Shown: positions 8,103-17,864 of the stretch, piece by piece | Numbering within the stretch: the first letter of the stretch is position 1 | Layout: the number at the start of each line of letters is the position of its first letter | Assembly: GCA_964422295.1 (NCBI GenBank) | Contig: CAYRAM010000001.1 | Coordinates: forward strand, 186,001-250,000 | Length of the DNA stretch: 64,000 nucleotides | Direction: 5' to 3' | DNA from: UBA12191 sp964422295 | GTDB taxonomy: Bacteria; Planctomycetota; UBA8108; UBA1146 | The notes under the pieces: model-generated | Database searches by the model: none | What the model saw: only the letters and a program-made list of their open reading frames with translations | What the model was told of the DNA's origin: nothing | Program-made: the position numbers and the translations under genes

Positions 8103-9103
8103 GTCAAAACGGGTCCTTTTCGGATCTGGATGCCATCGAGATAGATGCTCTTGCGGCAATCGAAGCTGCAGGAGACGCGGCCGCACTTGACCAAGTCAGG
8201 ATTCAGGTCCTCGGCAAAAAGGGATCTCTCAAGCAGATATTACGAAATCTGGGTGGATTGACACCCGATGAACGGCCACTTTTCGGTGCTCGTGCAAACG
8301 TCGTAAAGGATAAGGTCCAGCAAGCACTCGAGACGGCCCGAGAAAAATTGGGATCCCCCAAAGGTGCAAATGTCAGTGCGGATACGGGAGCGGACCTGAC
8401 TCTTCCTGGATTGCAACCGGAAGTTGGCAGCCGCCATCCTGTGAGCCTGGTTTCTGCCCGCATGATTCGCATCTTCGCCAGCCTCGGATTCGAGGTCGCA
8501 GATGGTCCCGAAGTCGAAGATGAATGGCACAACTTCACGGGTCTCAATATTCCCGCAGACCACATCGCCCGGGATCCCGCAGAAAACTTTTATCTTGAGG
8601 ATGATCTGCTGATGCGCAGTCAAACCTCAACGGTACAGGTTCGCGTGATGGAAAACACACCTCCACCCCTGCGGATTATTGCTCCAGGAAAGGTCTTTCG
8701 GCCTGACACGGTGGATGCCACTCATTCCTACATGTTCCATCAATTGGAAGGGCTCGTTGTCGATGAGGGCATCGCATTCGGCCATTTGAAATCGACATTG
8801 CTGACCTTCTTTCAGCAATTGTTGCAGGATGAAAACATGAAACTTCGATTACGTCCGTCCTTTTTCCCATTCACTGAACCGAGTGCTGAAGTCGATCTGC
8901 ATTGGCGCGGTGGTTGGATGGAGATGGGCGGGTGTGGCATGGTGGATCCGAATGTGCTTGAAGCTGTTGGAATCGATCCCGAGAAGTACACAGGCTTCGC
9001 TTTTGGCCTGGGAATCGAGCGCGTCACGATGGCTTCCTACAACATTCCGGATATTCGTTACTTCACAGAAAATGACGTCAGGTTCCTCGGTCAGTTTTCC
9101 TGA
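8099..9103 (+). CDS. pheS: Phenylalanine--tRNA ligase alpha subunit
   Basis: 334 residues, normal for PheS. With PheT it forms the alpha2-beta2 enzyme that charges tRNA-Phe; PheS holds the class II active site. The first ~85 residues are the helical coiled-coil that contacts tRNA. The catalytic core starts near RHPVSLVSARMI and includes motif 2 (FRPDTVDATHSYMFHQLEG), the FPFTEPSAEVD stretch lining the phenylalanine pocket, and motif 3 GFAFGLGIERVTM near the C terminus. It overlaps rplT by four bases and is followed by pheT after 36 bases. Confidence 0.97.
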   Translation: MSQNGSFSDLDAIEIDALAAIEAAGDAAALDQVRIQVLGKKGSLKQILRNLGGLTPDERPLFGARANVVKDKVQQALETAREKLGSPKGANVSADTGADLTLPGLQPEVGSRHPVSLVSARMIRIFASLGFEVADGPEVEDEWHNFTGLNIPADHIARDPAENFYLEDDLLMRSQTSTVQVRVMENTPPPLRIIAPGKVFRPDTVDATHSYMFHQLEGLVVDEGIAFGHLKSTLLTFFQQLLQDENMKLRLRPSFFPFTEPSAEVDLHWRGGWMEMGGCGMVDPNVLEAVGIDPEKYTGFAFGLGIERVTMASYNIPDIRYFTENDVRFLGQFS

Positions 9104-9139
9104 GGGGGATACCTTTGATGATTTACGCAAAGGGTTGAG

Positions 9140-11203
9140 ATGAAGGTATCTGTCGATTGGCTGCGAGATCATGTTGATTTCGATCTGGAGATCAATGATT
9201 TGGCCTATCGTTTGACCATGTGTGGCCTCAATTGTGAAGGCATCGAAGAGCATGGAACGGACCATGTCCTCGAATTGGAAGTGACGTCGAATCGACCAGA
9301 CCACTTGGGTCATCGTGGCGTCGCCAGAGATCTTGCGTGTCTCTTGGGGGTTCCTCTCAAACCATTGGCCATCGATTTTGAAACAGTAGACACCAATGCC
9401 TCAGGTCTGAGACTGGATGAGTTGGTATCAGTCGTCGTCGACGATGTAGATCGATGCGGACGGTACACCACCAGAGTCGCAGAAGATCTGAAGGTGACCT
9501 CAAGCCCCGATTGGCTGCAACAACGACTTTTGGCGATTGGACTGCGTCCGATCAACGTGGTCGTCGATCTCACAAATTACGTATTGATGGAATTGGGCCA
9601 ACCTCTACACGCATTTGATCTCGATCGCCTGGAGGGTTCTGAAGTGCTCATCCGTCGGGCTTTACGAGCTGAAAAATTTACCGCAATCGATGGTTCCGAC
9701 CATGAATTGGAGACAGGGGATCTGGTCATCGCAGATCAGAGGGGAGCAGCCGCTCTCGCTGGTGTTATGGGTGGATCGCGTACGGAGGTTCACCAGGACA
9801 CGAGCAGGATTCTCCTTGAGTCCGCATGGTTTGAACCGGTTCCGGTTCGGGAGACATCCCGTCGCATGCTGCTTTCATCCGATTCCTCATATCGTTTCGA
9901 ACGAAGGGTCGATGTAGAGGCATGTGAACTTGCTTCCAGACGCTTCATGCACCTTCTTGCCAAGGAGACGGGGTGCACCATTCTCAGTGGTTGTCTTGAA
10001 GTGGTTCGCGACGGTCTGCTGGAGATTCCTGCTGCAGTTGCGATCCGGCCTGACAGGGCTTCCAGCATTCTCGGGGATCAGATCCCTGAAGGCGAGATTC
10101 GCACGATTCTGGAAGCACTCGGTTTCACATCTGAATCGGATTCCGGAGATGAGGGACCTTGGGTCGCTCCCTCTTGGCGGGTGGATTGTGGCCGGGAAGC
10201 AGATCTAATCGAGGAGATCGGCCGAATTCGTGGACTCGATCAGATGGACGATCGACGCATGGAGGTTCGCGCTGTCCCTGAGGATCCTCGCGCAGGTCGG
10301 GTCGAGCGGGTCCATGAGTATCTCGTCGGAACAGGCCACCACGAATCGATGACATTCTCGTTTGGCGTCGCCGAGAGTGAATTTCAAGCTTTGGAGAACT
10401 GGTGGAATCTTGGTACGCCATGGGTGGTGAGAAACCCGGTTCGTTCCAACGAAGGGACTCTGAGAAGAAGTTTGGTGCCCGGACTCTTGAATAGTGTTCG
10501 CGGAAATCGCCTGCACGGCGTCGATGAAGTGCGTCTCTTTGAAGTCGGAACGGTCTTCCATCGCAAAGAGGGATTGGATCGACCTGCGGAAAAACTTCAT
10601 GTGGCGTGGATCCATAGTCAGGCGCAACCGGAGAAGGGTACTGGGCCATACCGGGAGGCCAGGGGGATCGCAGACGGGATTCTCAGCCTGCTCAGAGTCG
10701 GTGAGTCGGGACCCTTGTCCCCATCTTGGTCACCTGTAGGAGAGACGGGTGGGTTCGTAACCGGGACTACAGCGGCTCTCAGTTTCTCCAGCGATCAGAT
10801 TGGCCTCGTCGGCTCTGTAATTCTGGAAGGGGTGCCGGGAGAAACCTGGTATGGAGAGTTGGATCTGGGATACCTCCTCGATCATGCGCGTCAGGAAGTA
10901 AGGTTTAGTGACTTCTCCAGACATCCGGTGATTACCCGTGACTTGAACTTCGTTGTTTCGGAAGAAGTGCTCTGGAGAGATCTCTCTTCTGAGATTGAGG
11001 CTGCGAGTCTTGAAAATCTTGAATCAAGCAACTTTATCGACATGTATCGCGGCAAGCAGGTGGGAGAGGGGCGAAAAAGCGTTACCTTTTCACTGATTTT
11101 CCGTGCTGCGGACCGGACATTGACCCATGAAGAGGTGGATGAATCGGTCAATGGTCTCGTCAGTCGATTGGGAGATCGATTACAGGCGGAACTCCGCCGT
11201 TAG
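9140..11203 (+). CDS. pheT: Phenylalanine--tRNA ligase beta subunit, short form lacking the OB-fold tRNA-binding domain
   Basis: 687 residues against about 790-800 in most bacteria. The normal opening MKVSVDWLRDHV is present, but residues about 38-50 run straight from CEGIEEHGTDHV into LELEVTSNRPDHLGHRG, so the EMAP/OB-fold domain of roughly 110 residues normally inserted there is absent. The B3/B4 region (CGRYTTRV, NVVVDLTNYVLMELGQPLHA), which holds the editing site, the B5 region, the catalytic-like B6/B7 region and the C-terminal anticodon-binding FDX-ACB domain (HPVITRDLNFVV to the end) are all present. No frame break explains the gap. Similar short forms may be normal in planctomycetes (recollection, unverified). 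It ends the translation gene run and is convergent with the L,D-transpeptidase. Confidence 0.95.
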   Translation: MKVSVDWLRDHVDFDLEINDLAYRLTMCGLNCEGIEEHGTDHVLELEVTSNRPDHLGHRGVARDLACLLGVPLKPLAIDFETVDTNASGLRLDELVSVVVDDVDRCGRYTTRVAEDLKVTSSPDWLQQRLLAIGLRPINVVVDLTNYVLMELGQPLHAFDLDRLEGSEVLIRRALRAEKFTAIDGSDHELETGDLVIADQRGAAALAGVMGGSRTEVHQDTSRILLESAWFEPVPVRETSRRMLLSSDSSYRFERRVDVEACELASRRFMHLLAKETGCTILSGCLEVVRDGLLEIPAAVAIRPDRASSILGDQIPEGEIRTILEALGFTSESDSGDEGPWVAPSWRVDCGREADLIEEIGRIRGLDQMDDRRMEVRAVPEDPRAGRVERVHEYLVGTGHHESMTFSFGVAESEFQALENWWNLGTPWVVRNPVRSNEGTLRRSLVPGLLNSVRGNRLHGVDEVRLFEVGTVFHRKEGLDRPAEKLHVAWIHSQAQPEKGTGPYREARGIADGILSLLRVGESGPLSPSWSPVGETGGFVTGTTAALSFSSDQIGLVGSVILEGVPGETWYGELDLGYLLDHARQEVRFSDFSRHPVITRDLNFVVSEEVLWRDLSSEIEAASLENLESSNFIDMYRGKQVGEGRKSVTFSLIFRAADRTLTHEEVDESVNGLVSRLGDRLQAELRR

Positions 11204-11251
11204 AAGCGGTCAAATCCCTATTACTCACAAAACTCTTCCGTGAATCAAAGA

Positions 11252-12466
11252 CTATTCCTGAATAGTGACCTTTGTACCTTTGAGCACCCATGGGTAGAGC
11301 GTGATGACATCCGTATTTCTGAGACGGACACAACCCTCAGAACAAAGGGTTCCAATCGAATCAGGATCATCGGTGCCGTGAATCCCAAGCCCGAAACTTG
11401 CACCATCGACGAAACCAATCCAGCGTTCACCGAGTGGATTTCCTTCGCCGCCGTATGCGATGGGCGCACGTCCATCACGCGGTTGCCACATCGGCTGCTT
11501 TTGACACACACCAATAGTGTAATCCCCTGCGGGAGTGGGTTTTTCAATACGTCCATGGCCGATGGGGAATCCCATTAGCCAGCGGTTCCCCAGATACACA
11601 TCGAGTCGAAAGTCGCTCTTGTCCACCTCGATCCGGACCTTTCCACTCAACACCTTGAGTTTTTGTCCAGGATGGATCACGTGCGACTTCAGTTGATTGA
11701 GATGCATCAATGCATCCACCGATGTCTTGTTCCGCTGGGCGATCACAGAAAGACTGTCTCCTGAAACAACAGTGTCAAAGGTGCAAACTTCAGGGAAAGG
11801 CTTGCTGGAAAACACCCAGCGATCGACCAGGGTCCACAATTTTGCACGAATCAGGGCTTTGGTTTCCAGATCTTTAGCGCCTAGGTAGGCTTCTGTCAGC
11901 AGATCCCAGGATTGGAGTGCCGCACCGGAGTCTGCAATGCCGACCTGGTCCGCACAGACCTCCGCTGCGAGACCGAAGCCGGGGGAGCCCGGTCCACGTT
12001 GAAAGATCTCATGAGCGAGGGCGTTCAACTCATTGCCGGTGACTTCTCCGAGAAGAAGGTATCGTGCTTCGCCCGCAACAGTGCTTTCAGGGGCGGTCGT
12101 CACGATGGATTTGAGGTTCGATCGAGCTTCACCAATCGCAGCAGGATCGTTTGTTTCGAGGAGGAGTGCACTGAGTCTGAGCCTATTTCCCATCGAATTG
12201 TTTCTGGCGATCTCTTCCCGAACGATGAGGATTTCATTGTCCAGGTCACTCAGCGGTTGCTCCACTGGATCTTCCACGGGAGGCTGCATTGCCGCATCCG
12301 CCGATTTGGAGCGGTCATCCGGGAACTCCGGCTCGTAGGCAGGATCACGATCGGTTACCGAAGACTCTTCTGCTGGATACTCAGGTGTTACAGACGTGGA
12401 TGTCCACAAAGTGTATGCCCAATAAACACCACCACCGATAATCAATAATAGAATCAGGTTTCTCAT
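11252..12466 (-). CDS. LysM-containing L,D-transpeptidase (ErfK/YbiS/YkuD family)
   Basis: 404 residues from ATG 12466, preferred over ATG 12484 because GGGGGA precedes it and a membrane anchor (about 3-18, LILLLIIGGGVYWAYTLW) follows at once. A Pro/Asp/Glu-rich spacer and a helical region (about 50-225) lead to a LysM peptidoglycan-binding domain (SGDSLSVIAQRNKTSV... HPGQKLKVL) and the C-terminal YkuD domain. The catalytic signature is complete: HGTDDPDS followed by CSEGCVRLRN, with the nucleophile Cys in SEGCVRL. Such enzymes make 3-3 cross-links in peptidoglycan or attach proteins to it, outside the cytoplasmic membrane. It lies downstream of nuoN on the same strand after 76 bases, and is convergent with pheT. 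The choice between cross-linking and protein attachment cannot be made from sequence. Confidence 0.92.
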   Translation of the reverse strand: MRNLILLLIIGGGVYWAYTLWTSTSVTPEYPAEESSVTDRDPAYEPEFPDDRSKSADAAMQPPVEDPVEQPLSDLDNEILIVREEIARNNSMGNRLRLSALLLETNDPAAIGEARSNLKSIVTTAPESTVAGEARYLLLGEVTGNELNALAHEIFQRGPGSPGFGLAAEVCADQVGIADSGAALQSWDLLTEAYLGAKDLETKALIRAKLWTLVDRWVFSSKPFPEVCTFDTVVSGDSLSVIAQRNKTSVDALMHLNQLKSHVIHPGQKLKVLSGKVRIEVDKSDFRLDVYLGNRWLMGFPIGHGRIEKPTPAGDYTIGVCQKQPMWQPRDGRAPIAYGGEGNPLGERWIGFVDGASFGLGIHGTDDPDSIGTLCSEGCVRLRNTDVITLYPWVLKGTKVTIQE

Positions 12467-12510
12467 TTTTCCCCCAGAGTTCATCGTTGCCGTTTCGTAT
12501 TCTAAAACTC

Positions 12511-12541
12511 CCCACTCGCGGAAGCCATAGGGAGAAGTGGG
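12511..12541 (-). terminator. Possible terminator downstream of nuoN
   Basis: On the minus strand CCCACT pairs with AGTGGG across a 19-base loop, followed by GGAGTTTTAG. It begins two bases after the nuoN stop codon. The long loop and the short T-run make it a weak candidate for the end of the nuo transcript. Confidence 0.3.
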
Positions 12542-12542
12542 C

Positions 12543-14015
12543 TCAGCCGAGAATCGCCTTTACGGAGATCCGTGATAAATCCACGAGCCAGTCAGGGAAA
12601 AGGCCAACCGCAATCGTCGCAATTCCGCAAACCCCAACCGTAAATTGGACTCCCCATGGAGCAGGAATCAGGTCGAATGAAGATCTCGGATCCCTGAACC
12701 ACATCGCCACGATCGGCTTGAGGTAGTAATAGACGCTCACCAGCGAAGTGAGGATGCCGACGACAGCCAATTGCACAAATCCCGCCCCGATCGCGTCCTT
12801 GAAGATCATTAACTTGCCGATAAATCCAGCGGTCATTGGGACACCCGCCAGGGAGATCAAAGAGATGGTGAATCCGAGGGCAAGCAGGGGCTTGTTCTTG
12901 GCGAGGCCATTCAATTCCCCGAGGTTATCTTTGTCCGTAGCACTACTCAGGGCAGTCAGTACTCCGAATGCCGCCAGGGTTGTCGCTGCATAAGCGCAGA
13001 GATAAAAGGGGAGACTCGCACCGATGGCCAAATCGTCCCCTGAAAGCGCAACGATGAGAGGAATCATCAAATACCCGCTGTGGGCGATGCCCGAGTATGC
13101 AAGCATTCTCTTGAGACTTTGCTGATTTAAGGCAGCAAGATTTCCAAGAATCATCGTCACGATGGAAAGTGCGATCAGGATTTGATCCAGATATTCTCCG
13201 CCACCGGTGTGAAAGAGGAAGCGGCAGAGTGCAAAGAAACTGGATGCCTTTACTGCCACCGCCATCCAACCGACAGCAAGTGTGGGTGATCCCTGATAGA
13301 CGTCCGGCACCCAAGAATGGAAGGGTACGAGCCCGACCTTGAATGCGAATCCAATGAGAACCATGAGGACGCCTACCGCAAAGAGAACATCATTACTTGC
13401 ATCTGCAGCGGCGATACCTGAGAGGGACAACTCACCCCCGCTGAGACCGTAGACGAGCGCCATGCCGAAGAGCAGGAATCCGCTTGAGAAAGCTCCCATG
13501 ACAAAATACTTGAATGCCCCCTCGCTAGCTGATTTTTGCTTCTTGAAAAATCCTGCCAGGACGTAGACAGCGAGGGACAAGGTTTCGATGGCGACAAACA
13601 TCGATACCAGATTTGTAGCCTGACAAAGGAGTACCATCGCTCCGGCACTGAAGCTGATCAGGGAGTGAAACTCGGCCTTGTTGTTGCCACTGCTGGCCAG
13701 ATAACCCCCTGACATCAGGGTGCAAAAGAGACCGGTGAGGATGATCACCGCGGATCCGAGTCGTCCAAATAGATCATCCGTCATCGCTCCGGCGTACAAC
13801 TCTCCCGTCGATGCGGCGGTGCCCTGAACAAAGAGGGAAGCGAGGGCAACCAATGCCCCGGTTGCTCCGATCATCGCCAAATGGGTTTTTTCCTGGCGCG
13901 ATGTTCGGGCTGGATCGGCCAGATCTGCAAGCAACTGAATCAAACCGGTGATGAACAGTGCTCCTGCGGGGAGGATAGCGAGGATCTCGGCTTTGGAGAG
14001 GCTTAATGGTTCCAT
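12543..14015 (-). CDS. nuoN: NADH-quinone oxidoreductase subunit N
   Basis: 490 residues, normal length, hydrophobic throughout with about 14 membrane helices. One of three antiporter-like proton-pumping subunits in the membrane arm of complex I. The family stretch VGLVPFHSWVPDVYQGSP is clear and contains the helix-7 region; a Lys/Glu-bearing helix (IETLSLAVYVLAGF) and the discontinuous helix region (LNQQSLKRMLAYSGIAHSGY) are also visible. ATG 14015 has GGGAG upstream. Last gene of the 14-gene nuo operon, nine bases after nuoM. Confidence 0.97.
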   Translation of the reverse strand: MEPLSLSKAEILAILPAGALFITGLIQLLADLADPARTSRQEKTHLAMIGATGALVALASLFVQGTAASTGELYAGAMTDDLFGRLGSAVIILTGLFCTLMSGGYLASSGNNKAEFHSLISFSAGAMVLLCQATNLVSMFVAIETLSLAVYVLAGFFKKQKSASEGAFKYFVMGAFSSGFLLFGMALVYGLSGGELSLSGIAAADASNDVLFAVGVLMVLIGFAFKVGLVPFHSWVPDVYQGSPTLAVGWMAVAVKASSFFALCRFLFHTGGGEYLDQILIALSIVTMILGNLAALNQQSLKRMLAYSGIAHSGYLMIPLIVALSGDDLAIGASLPFYLCAYAATTLAAFGVLTALSSATDKDNLGELNGLAKNKPLLALGFTISLISLAGVPMTAGFIGKLMIFKDAIGAGFVQLAVVGILTSLVSVYYYLKPIVAMWFRDPRSSFDLIPAPWGVQFTVGVCGIATIAVGLFPDWLVDLSRISVKAILG

Positions 14016-14024
14016 TTTGACTCC

Positions 14025-15524
14025 CTAGTTCTGCAACATCTTCAAGTAAAGACTCAGCGTCGGCTGGACCAATTTGGTAAAGGTCGAGGGGTAAAGCCCG
14101 AGCCAAACCATCATGACGACGAAAGGGCACAGGTAGAGAATCTCTCTTGTATTTAGATCCGGAACAATTTTGTTGGCGGCATGAACCAGTGGCCCAAACA
14201 GGAACATTTTGACCATTTTCAGCATGTAAAGAGCTCCGAGGACGACACCGCTGGCAGCAAGAATTCCCCAGACGGCATCAGCCCGGAAAGCACCGAAGAG
14301 GATGAGGAACTCACCCACGAAACCATTGAGGCCCGGCAATCCGATGCTGGAGAGAACGGCGATGATGAAGAAAACCGAGTACACCGGAATCACTCCGGCG
14401 AGGCCACCATAATCGGCCAATTCCCGTGTGTGTCTACGTTCGTAGATGATCCCGATCATCAAGAACAGCATCCCCGTGGATAGGCCATGATTGACCATTT
14501 GCAGAATGGCTCCTGTGAGCGATTCAACATCCCACATGAAGCATGCGAGGACGACGAATCCGAGGTGACTGACGGAAGAGTATGCGATCAATTTTTTGAT
14601 GTCCGATTGGACCAATGCCATGCATGCGCCGAAGATGATTCCTGTCACGGCCAGCCAGCAAAACTCTTCCCGAAGGTCCATGGCGGCATCAGGGAAGAGT
14701 GGAATGGCAAATCTCAGCAAGCCATAAGTACCCATTTTGAGGAGTACTCCTGCAAGGACTACTGATCCTGCAGTGGGGGCCTGGACGTGGGCATCGGGGA
14801 GCCACGTATGCAACGGAAAGAGTGGGACTTTGATGGCAAAGGACAAGGCAAACGCCAGGAAGAGCCAAAATTGTTGGGTACCGTCGAGGGGGTTTGTGGT
14901 TCGCAATCGTTCAAGAAGCAATGGCAGGTCAAAGGTGCCGGTGTGGTTGTAAAGGTACAAGATGGCCAGGAACATGAAGAGACTTCCGACCATGGTGTAG
15001 ATGAAGAATTTCAATGCCGCATAAATCCGGTCTTTGCCGCCCCAGATTCCGATGATGAGGTACATGGGGACCAGCATCGCCTCATAGAAGAGATAAAAGA
15101 GCACCAAATCGAGAGCAACAAAAGCTCCAATCATCCCTGTTTGCAAGAGCAGCAGTGCGATGTGGAACTCCTTGACCCTGTCATCGATCGCCTTCCAAGT
15201 GCTCAGGAAGACAAAAGGCATGCTGAAGCTGGTGAGCAAGATCAACAGGACAGAAAATCCATCGACACCCAGGTGGTAAGAGATACCGAGGGATTCGATC
15301 CAGGCGTGGTTTTCTTCCATTTGCATCGTTCCCACGGTGGAATCGAAGTTGCCAACCATGATGAGTGAAAAGAGCAGACCAAGGAAGCTGACCATCAGAG
15401 CGATCTGGCGGATCAGGGCCTTGCTGTTACTGTCAATCAGGATGAGTAACAGAGCCCCCAGCGCCGGCGTCAACGTGACGAGACTCAGAATGGGCATATT
15501 GAATGAATCTAATTCGGGAATCAT
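14025..15524 (-). CDS. nuoM: NADH-quinone oxidoreductase subunit M
   Basis: 499 residues, normal length, about 14 membrane helices. Proton-pumping antiporter-like subunit of complex I. Diagnostic features: the glutamate helix YLFYEAMLVPMYLIIGIWGG, the central lysine region IKVPLFPLHTWLPDAHVQAP, and IKKLIAYSSVSHLGFV with the conserved discontinuous helix. The start overlaps the nuoL stop as ATGA (15521-15524), so the two are translationally coupled. Confidence 0.97.
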   Translation of the reverse strand: MIPELDSFNMPILSLVTLTPALGALLLILIDSNSKALIRQIALMVSFLGLLFSLIMVGNFDSTVGTMQMEENHAWIESLGISYHLGVDGFSVLLILLTSFSMPFVFLSTWKAIDDRVKEFHIALLLLQTGMIGAFVALDLVLFYLFYEAMLVPMYLIIGIWGGKDRIYAALKFFIYTMVGSLFMFLAILYLYNHTGTFDLPLLLERLRTTNPLDGTQQFWLFLAFALSFAIKVPLFPLHTWLPDAHVQAPTAGSVVLAGVLLKMGTYGLLRFAIPLFPDAAMDLREEFCWLAVTGIIFGACMALVQSDIKKLIAYSSVSHLGFVVLACFMWDVESLTGAILQMVNHGLSTGMLFLMIGIIYERRHTRELADYGGLAGVIPVYSVFFIIAVLSSIGLPGLNGFVGEFLILFGAFRADAVWGILAASGVVLGALYMLKMVKMFLFGPLVHAANKIVPDLNTREILYLCPFVVMMVWLGLYPSTFTKLVQPTLSLYLKMLQN

Positions 15525-17533
15525 TGTGCCCCTCCCTTCGCCATGTGGTTCAGGAGTATGTAGATCAGGACGAGCGCTCCGCAGCCAAAGGTCAAAAGGT
15601 ATCCCGGGATAAATCCGGTCTGCATGCGCCTGGCCAGCTCACCGAACCCTCTGACGAGGAGTGCAGATCCGTTCACGAGCAGTTTGTCGATCAGGATTTG
15701 GTCGATGAGAGTGTGAAGGAGTTGGCTGATGGCCTCAAAGGGTCGCACGATGACCGCTGCATAGATTTCATCGACGTAGAATTTGTTTTCGGAAAGCTTT
15801 CCGAGGACAGATCCCACCGCGCTTTGCCGGAAGGCTGACGGCAGATCACTGCCCCTGCGGAAGAACATGAAGCCCACGGCCAATCCCGCACCGGCGATCC
15901 CGAGGCTGAGGAACATGCTGGTCCATTCTCCCGCATGGAGGGCATCCAGCTCTGCTGGTGTCATGCCTGCGTGTGAAACATGGAGGCCTGTGAAATGGCC
16001 AAGCACTGCATGGCCACCAAGGAATTCAGGGACATTCAGGAAGCCGCCCAATGCGCTTGCGATCGCGAGAACAAAGAGGGCGAATCCAATCCATCCTCCC
16101 GGCTCGTGAACCTTGCCTTCCAGTTTGGGATCGACATTGCTGTCCCCCCAGAAGGTCATGGCGACGCAGCGCATCATGTAAAAGGCGGTCATTCCCGCAG
16201 TGGCAAAGGAAACGTACCAGAAGGCTTTTGCCAGGGTGTCCCCATCCATAAAGCCCGCTTGGTAACCTGCGAACAAGATCTCATCTTTCGAGAAGAATCC
16301 CGCCAGAGGAGGAACTCCTGCGATGGCGAGGGTCCCGATCAGGAATGTCAAATGGGTGAAGGGGAGCTGCTTGCGCAGTCCGCCCATCTTTCGCATGTCC
16401 TGCTCGTGGTGCATGGCATGGATCACTGAACCGGAGCCAAGGAAGAGCAGTGCTTTGAAGAAGGCATGGGTGACCACATGGAAAAAGGCGGCTGAGAATG
16501 CACCGACGCCGATGGCAAAGAACATGTAACCCAGCTGGCTGACGGTCGAGTAGGCGAGCACTTTTTTAATGTCGTTTTGGGTAAATGCGATCAGCGCCGC
16601 AAGCAGAGCAGTACATGCGCCGATGACGGCGACGATACTCAGGGCCAGGGGAGCAGCGACAAAGAGCGGCATCAGTCGACAACAAAGGTAGACCCCGGAG
16701 GTGACCATGGTGGCTGCGTGGATGAGTGCCGATACCGGAGTGGGTCCGGCCATCGCATCGGGAAGCCAGACATAGAGAGGGATTTGTGCGCTTTTGCCGG
16801 TCGCTCCGATAAAGAGCAGGATGGCGATGGCTGTGATGACCGCCATTCCAGCTGTTCCGCTCTCCGGATCAGCCATGAAACCCGTGGTCTCCGTGGCGAC
16901 CTGGGCAATATTTTCAGCATCGGTCAGTGCTCCCAGGTCGAGAGTGCCAAAGTGGATCAGGCAAAGGAACATTCCCAGAAGGAAGGCCAGATCTCCAACC
17001 CTGTTAAAGAGGAATGCTTTCTTGCCTGCAGCACAGTTCTCATCCTCCTGGTACCAGAATCCAATCAGGAGGTAAGAGCAAAGGCCAACACCTTCCCAAC
17101 CGATAAACAACAGCAGCAGGTTATCTCCAAGAACAAGAAGCAACATGAATGTTGTGAAGAGATTGAGATAGGCGAAGTATCTGTGATAACCGGGATCTCC
17201 CTTCATGTACCCAATCGAGTACAGGTGGATCAGGGAACCTACGCCGGTGATCACCAGGCACATGACTGCGCTGAGACCATCAAAATGAAGCGCGAATGGG
17301 ACCTCCAGCAAACCATCAAGCCAAATCCACGGGAACCCATCCCAATGGAGTGCGTCAGTACCCTCAGCAGGGATCAGTTTTCTCCACGCTCCAAAGGAAA
17401 CGGCAAACGCGAGCAGGGGAGTCACCGAAGCGACGATCGAAACGGCCCGATTTCCCAGTCTTTTGCCGAAGATTCCATTGATCAGGAATCCAAGGAAGGG
17501 AAACAGTGGGATCCATAGCAGATTACTGTCCAA
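15521..17533 (-). CDS. nuoL: NADH-quinone oxidoreductase subunit L
   Basis: 670 residues, slightly longer than average. The distal proton-pumping subunit of complex I, carrying the long amphipathic helix HL at its C terminus. Visible hallmarks: glutamate helix LFIGWEGVGLCSYLLIGFWY, QIPLYVWLPDAMAGPTPVSA with the helix-7 region, and IKKVLAYSTVSQLGYMFFA. The start is TTG 17533 (product MDSNLLWIPLFP) with GGGGGA four to five bases upstream; no better start exists nearby. Extra length lies in the region after about residue 520, where a His/Gly/Ala-rich loop joins the last helices. Confidence 0.96.
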   Translation of the reverse strand: MDSNLLWIPLFPFLGFLINGIFGKRLGNRAVSIVASVTPLLAFAVSFGAWRKLIPAEGTDALHWDGFPWIWLDGLLEVPFALHFDGLSAVMCLVITGVGSLIHLYSIGYMKGDPGYHRYFAYLNLFTTFMLLLVLGDNLLLLFIGWEGVGLCSYLLIGFWYQEDENCAAGKKAFLFNRVGDLAFLLGMFLCLIHFGTLDLGALTDAENIAQVATETTGFMADPESGTAGMAVITAIAILLFIGATGKSAQIPLYVWLPDAMAGPTPVSALIHAATMVTSGVYLCCRLMPLFVAAPLALSIVAVIGACTALLAALIAFTQNDIKKVLAYSTVSQLGYMFFAIGVGAFSAAFFHVVTHAFFKALLFLGSGSVIHAMHHEQDMRKMGGLRKQLPFTHLTFLIGTLAIAGVPPLAGFFSKDEILFAGYQAGFMDGDTLAKAFWYVSFATAGMTAFYMMRCVAMTFWGDSNVDPKLEGKVHEPGGWIGFALFVLAIASALGGFLNVPEFLGGHAVLGHFTGLHVSHAGMTPAELDALHAGEWTSMFLSLGIAGAGLAVGFMFFRRGSDLPSAFRQSAVGSVLGKLSENKFYVDEIYAAVIVRPFEAISQLLHTLIDQILIDKLLVNGSALLVRGFGELARRMQTGFIPGYLLTFGCGALVLIYILLNHMAKGGAQ

Positions 17534-17543
17534 TTTTTCCCCC

Positions 17544-17864
17544 TCAGCCGCTCAACCGGCAAAGTTCGCGGAGGTCGATCGTCTTCCACTTCCGCCAAAT
17601 CAACAGCAACAAGGAAAGTCCGATGGCGGCCTCTGCGGCTGCGACCGCCAGAACCATCAGAGTGAAAATTTGGCCGCCGTGTGCTCCAGAAGTGGTGGTC
17701 AATGCATGGACGCGCCCAAATCCGACGAGTGCGATATTGACCGCATTGAGCATCAACTCCAGGGACATCAGCAAGACGAGGATGTTCCTGCGGGCCAGAA
17801 CCCCGTAGACCCCGATACTGAAAAGGAGCGCACTCAAATAAAGAAGTGCTGAAAGGCTAAACAT
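17544..17864 (-). CDS. nuoK: NADH-quinone oxidoreductase subunit K
   Basis: 106 residues from ATG 17864; an upstream ATG at 17909 would add 15 polar residues inside nuoJ and is rejected because the product normally begins just before the first helix (MFSLSALLYLSALLFS). Three membrane helices. The two conserved glutamates of the proton path are present, in LMSLELMLNAVN and AAAEAAIGLSLLLL. The start overlaps the nuoJ stop by eight bases. Confidence 0.96.
   Translation of the reverse strand: MFSLSALLYLSALLFSIGVYGVLARRNILVLLMSLELMLNAVNIALVGFGRVHALTTTSGAHGGQIFTLMVLAVAAAEAAIGLSLLLLIWRKWKTIDLRELCRLSG

Noticed and set aside
16577..17518. 313-codon plus-strand frame rich in Asp, Gln and Cys
   Set aside because: Antisense shadow of nuoL; the odd composition comes from reading hydrophobic codons backwards.
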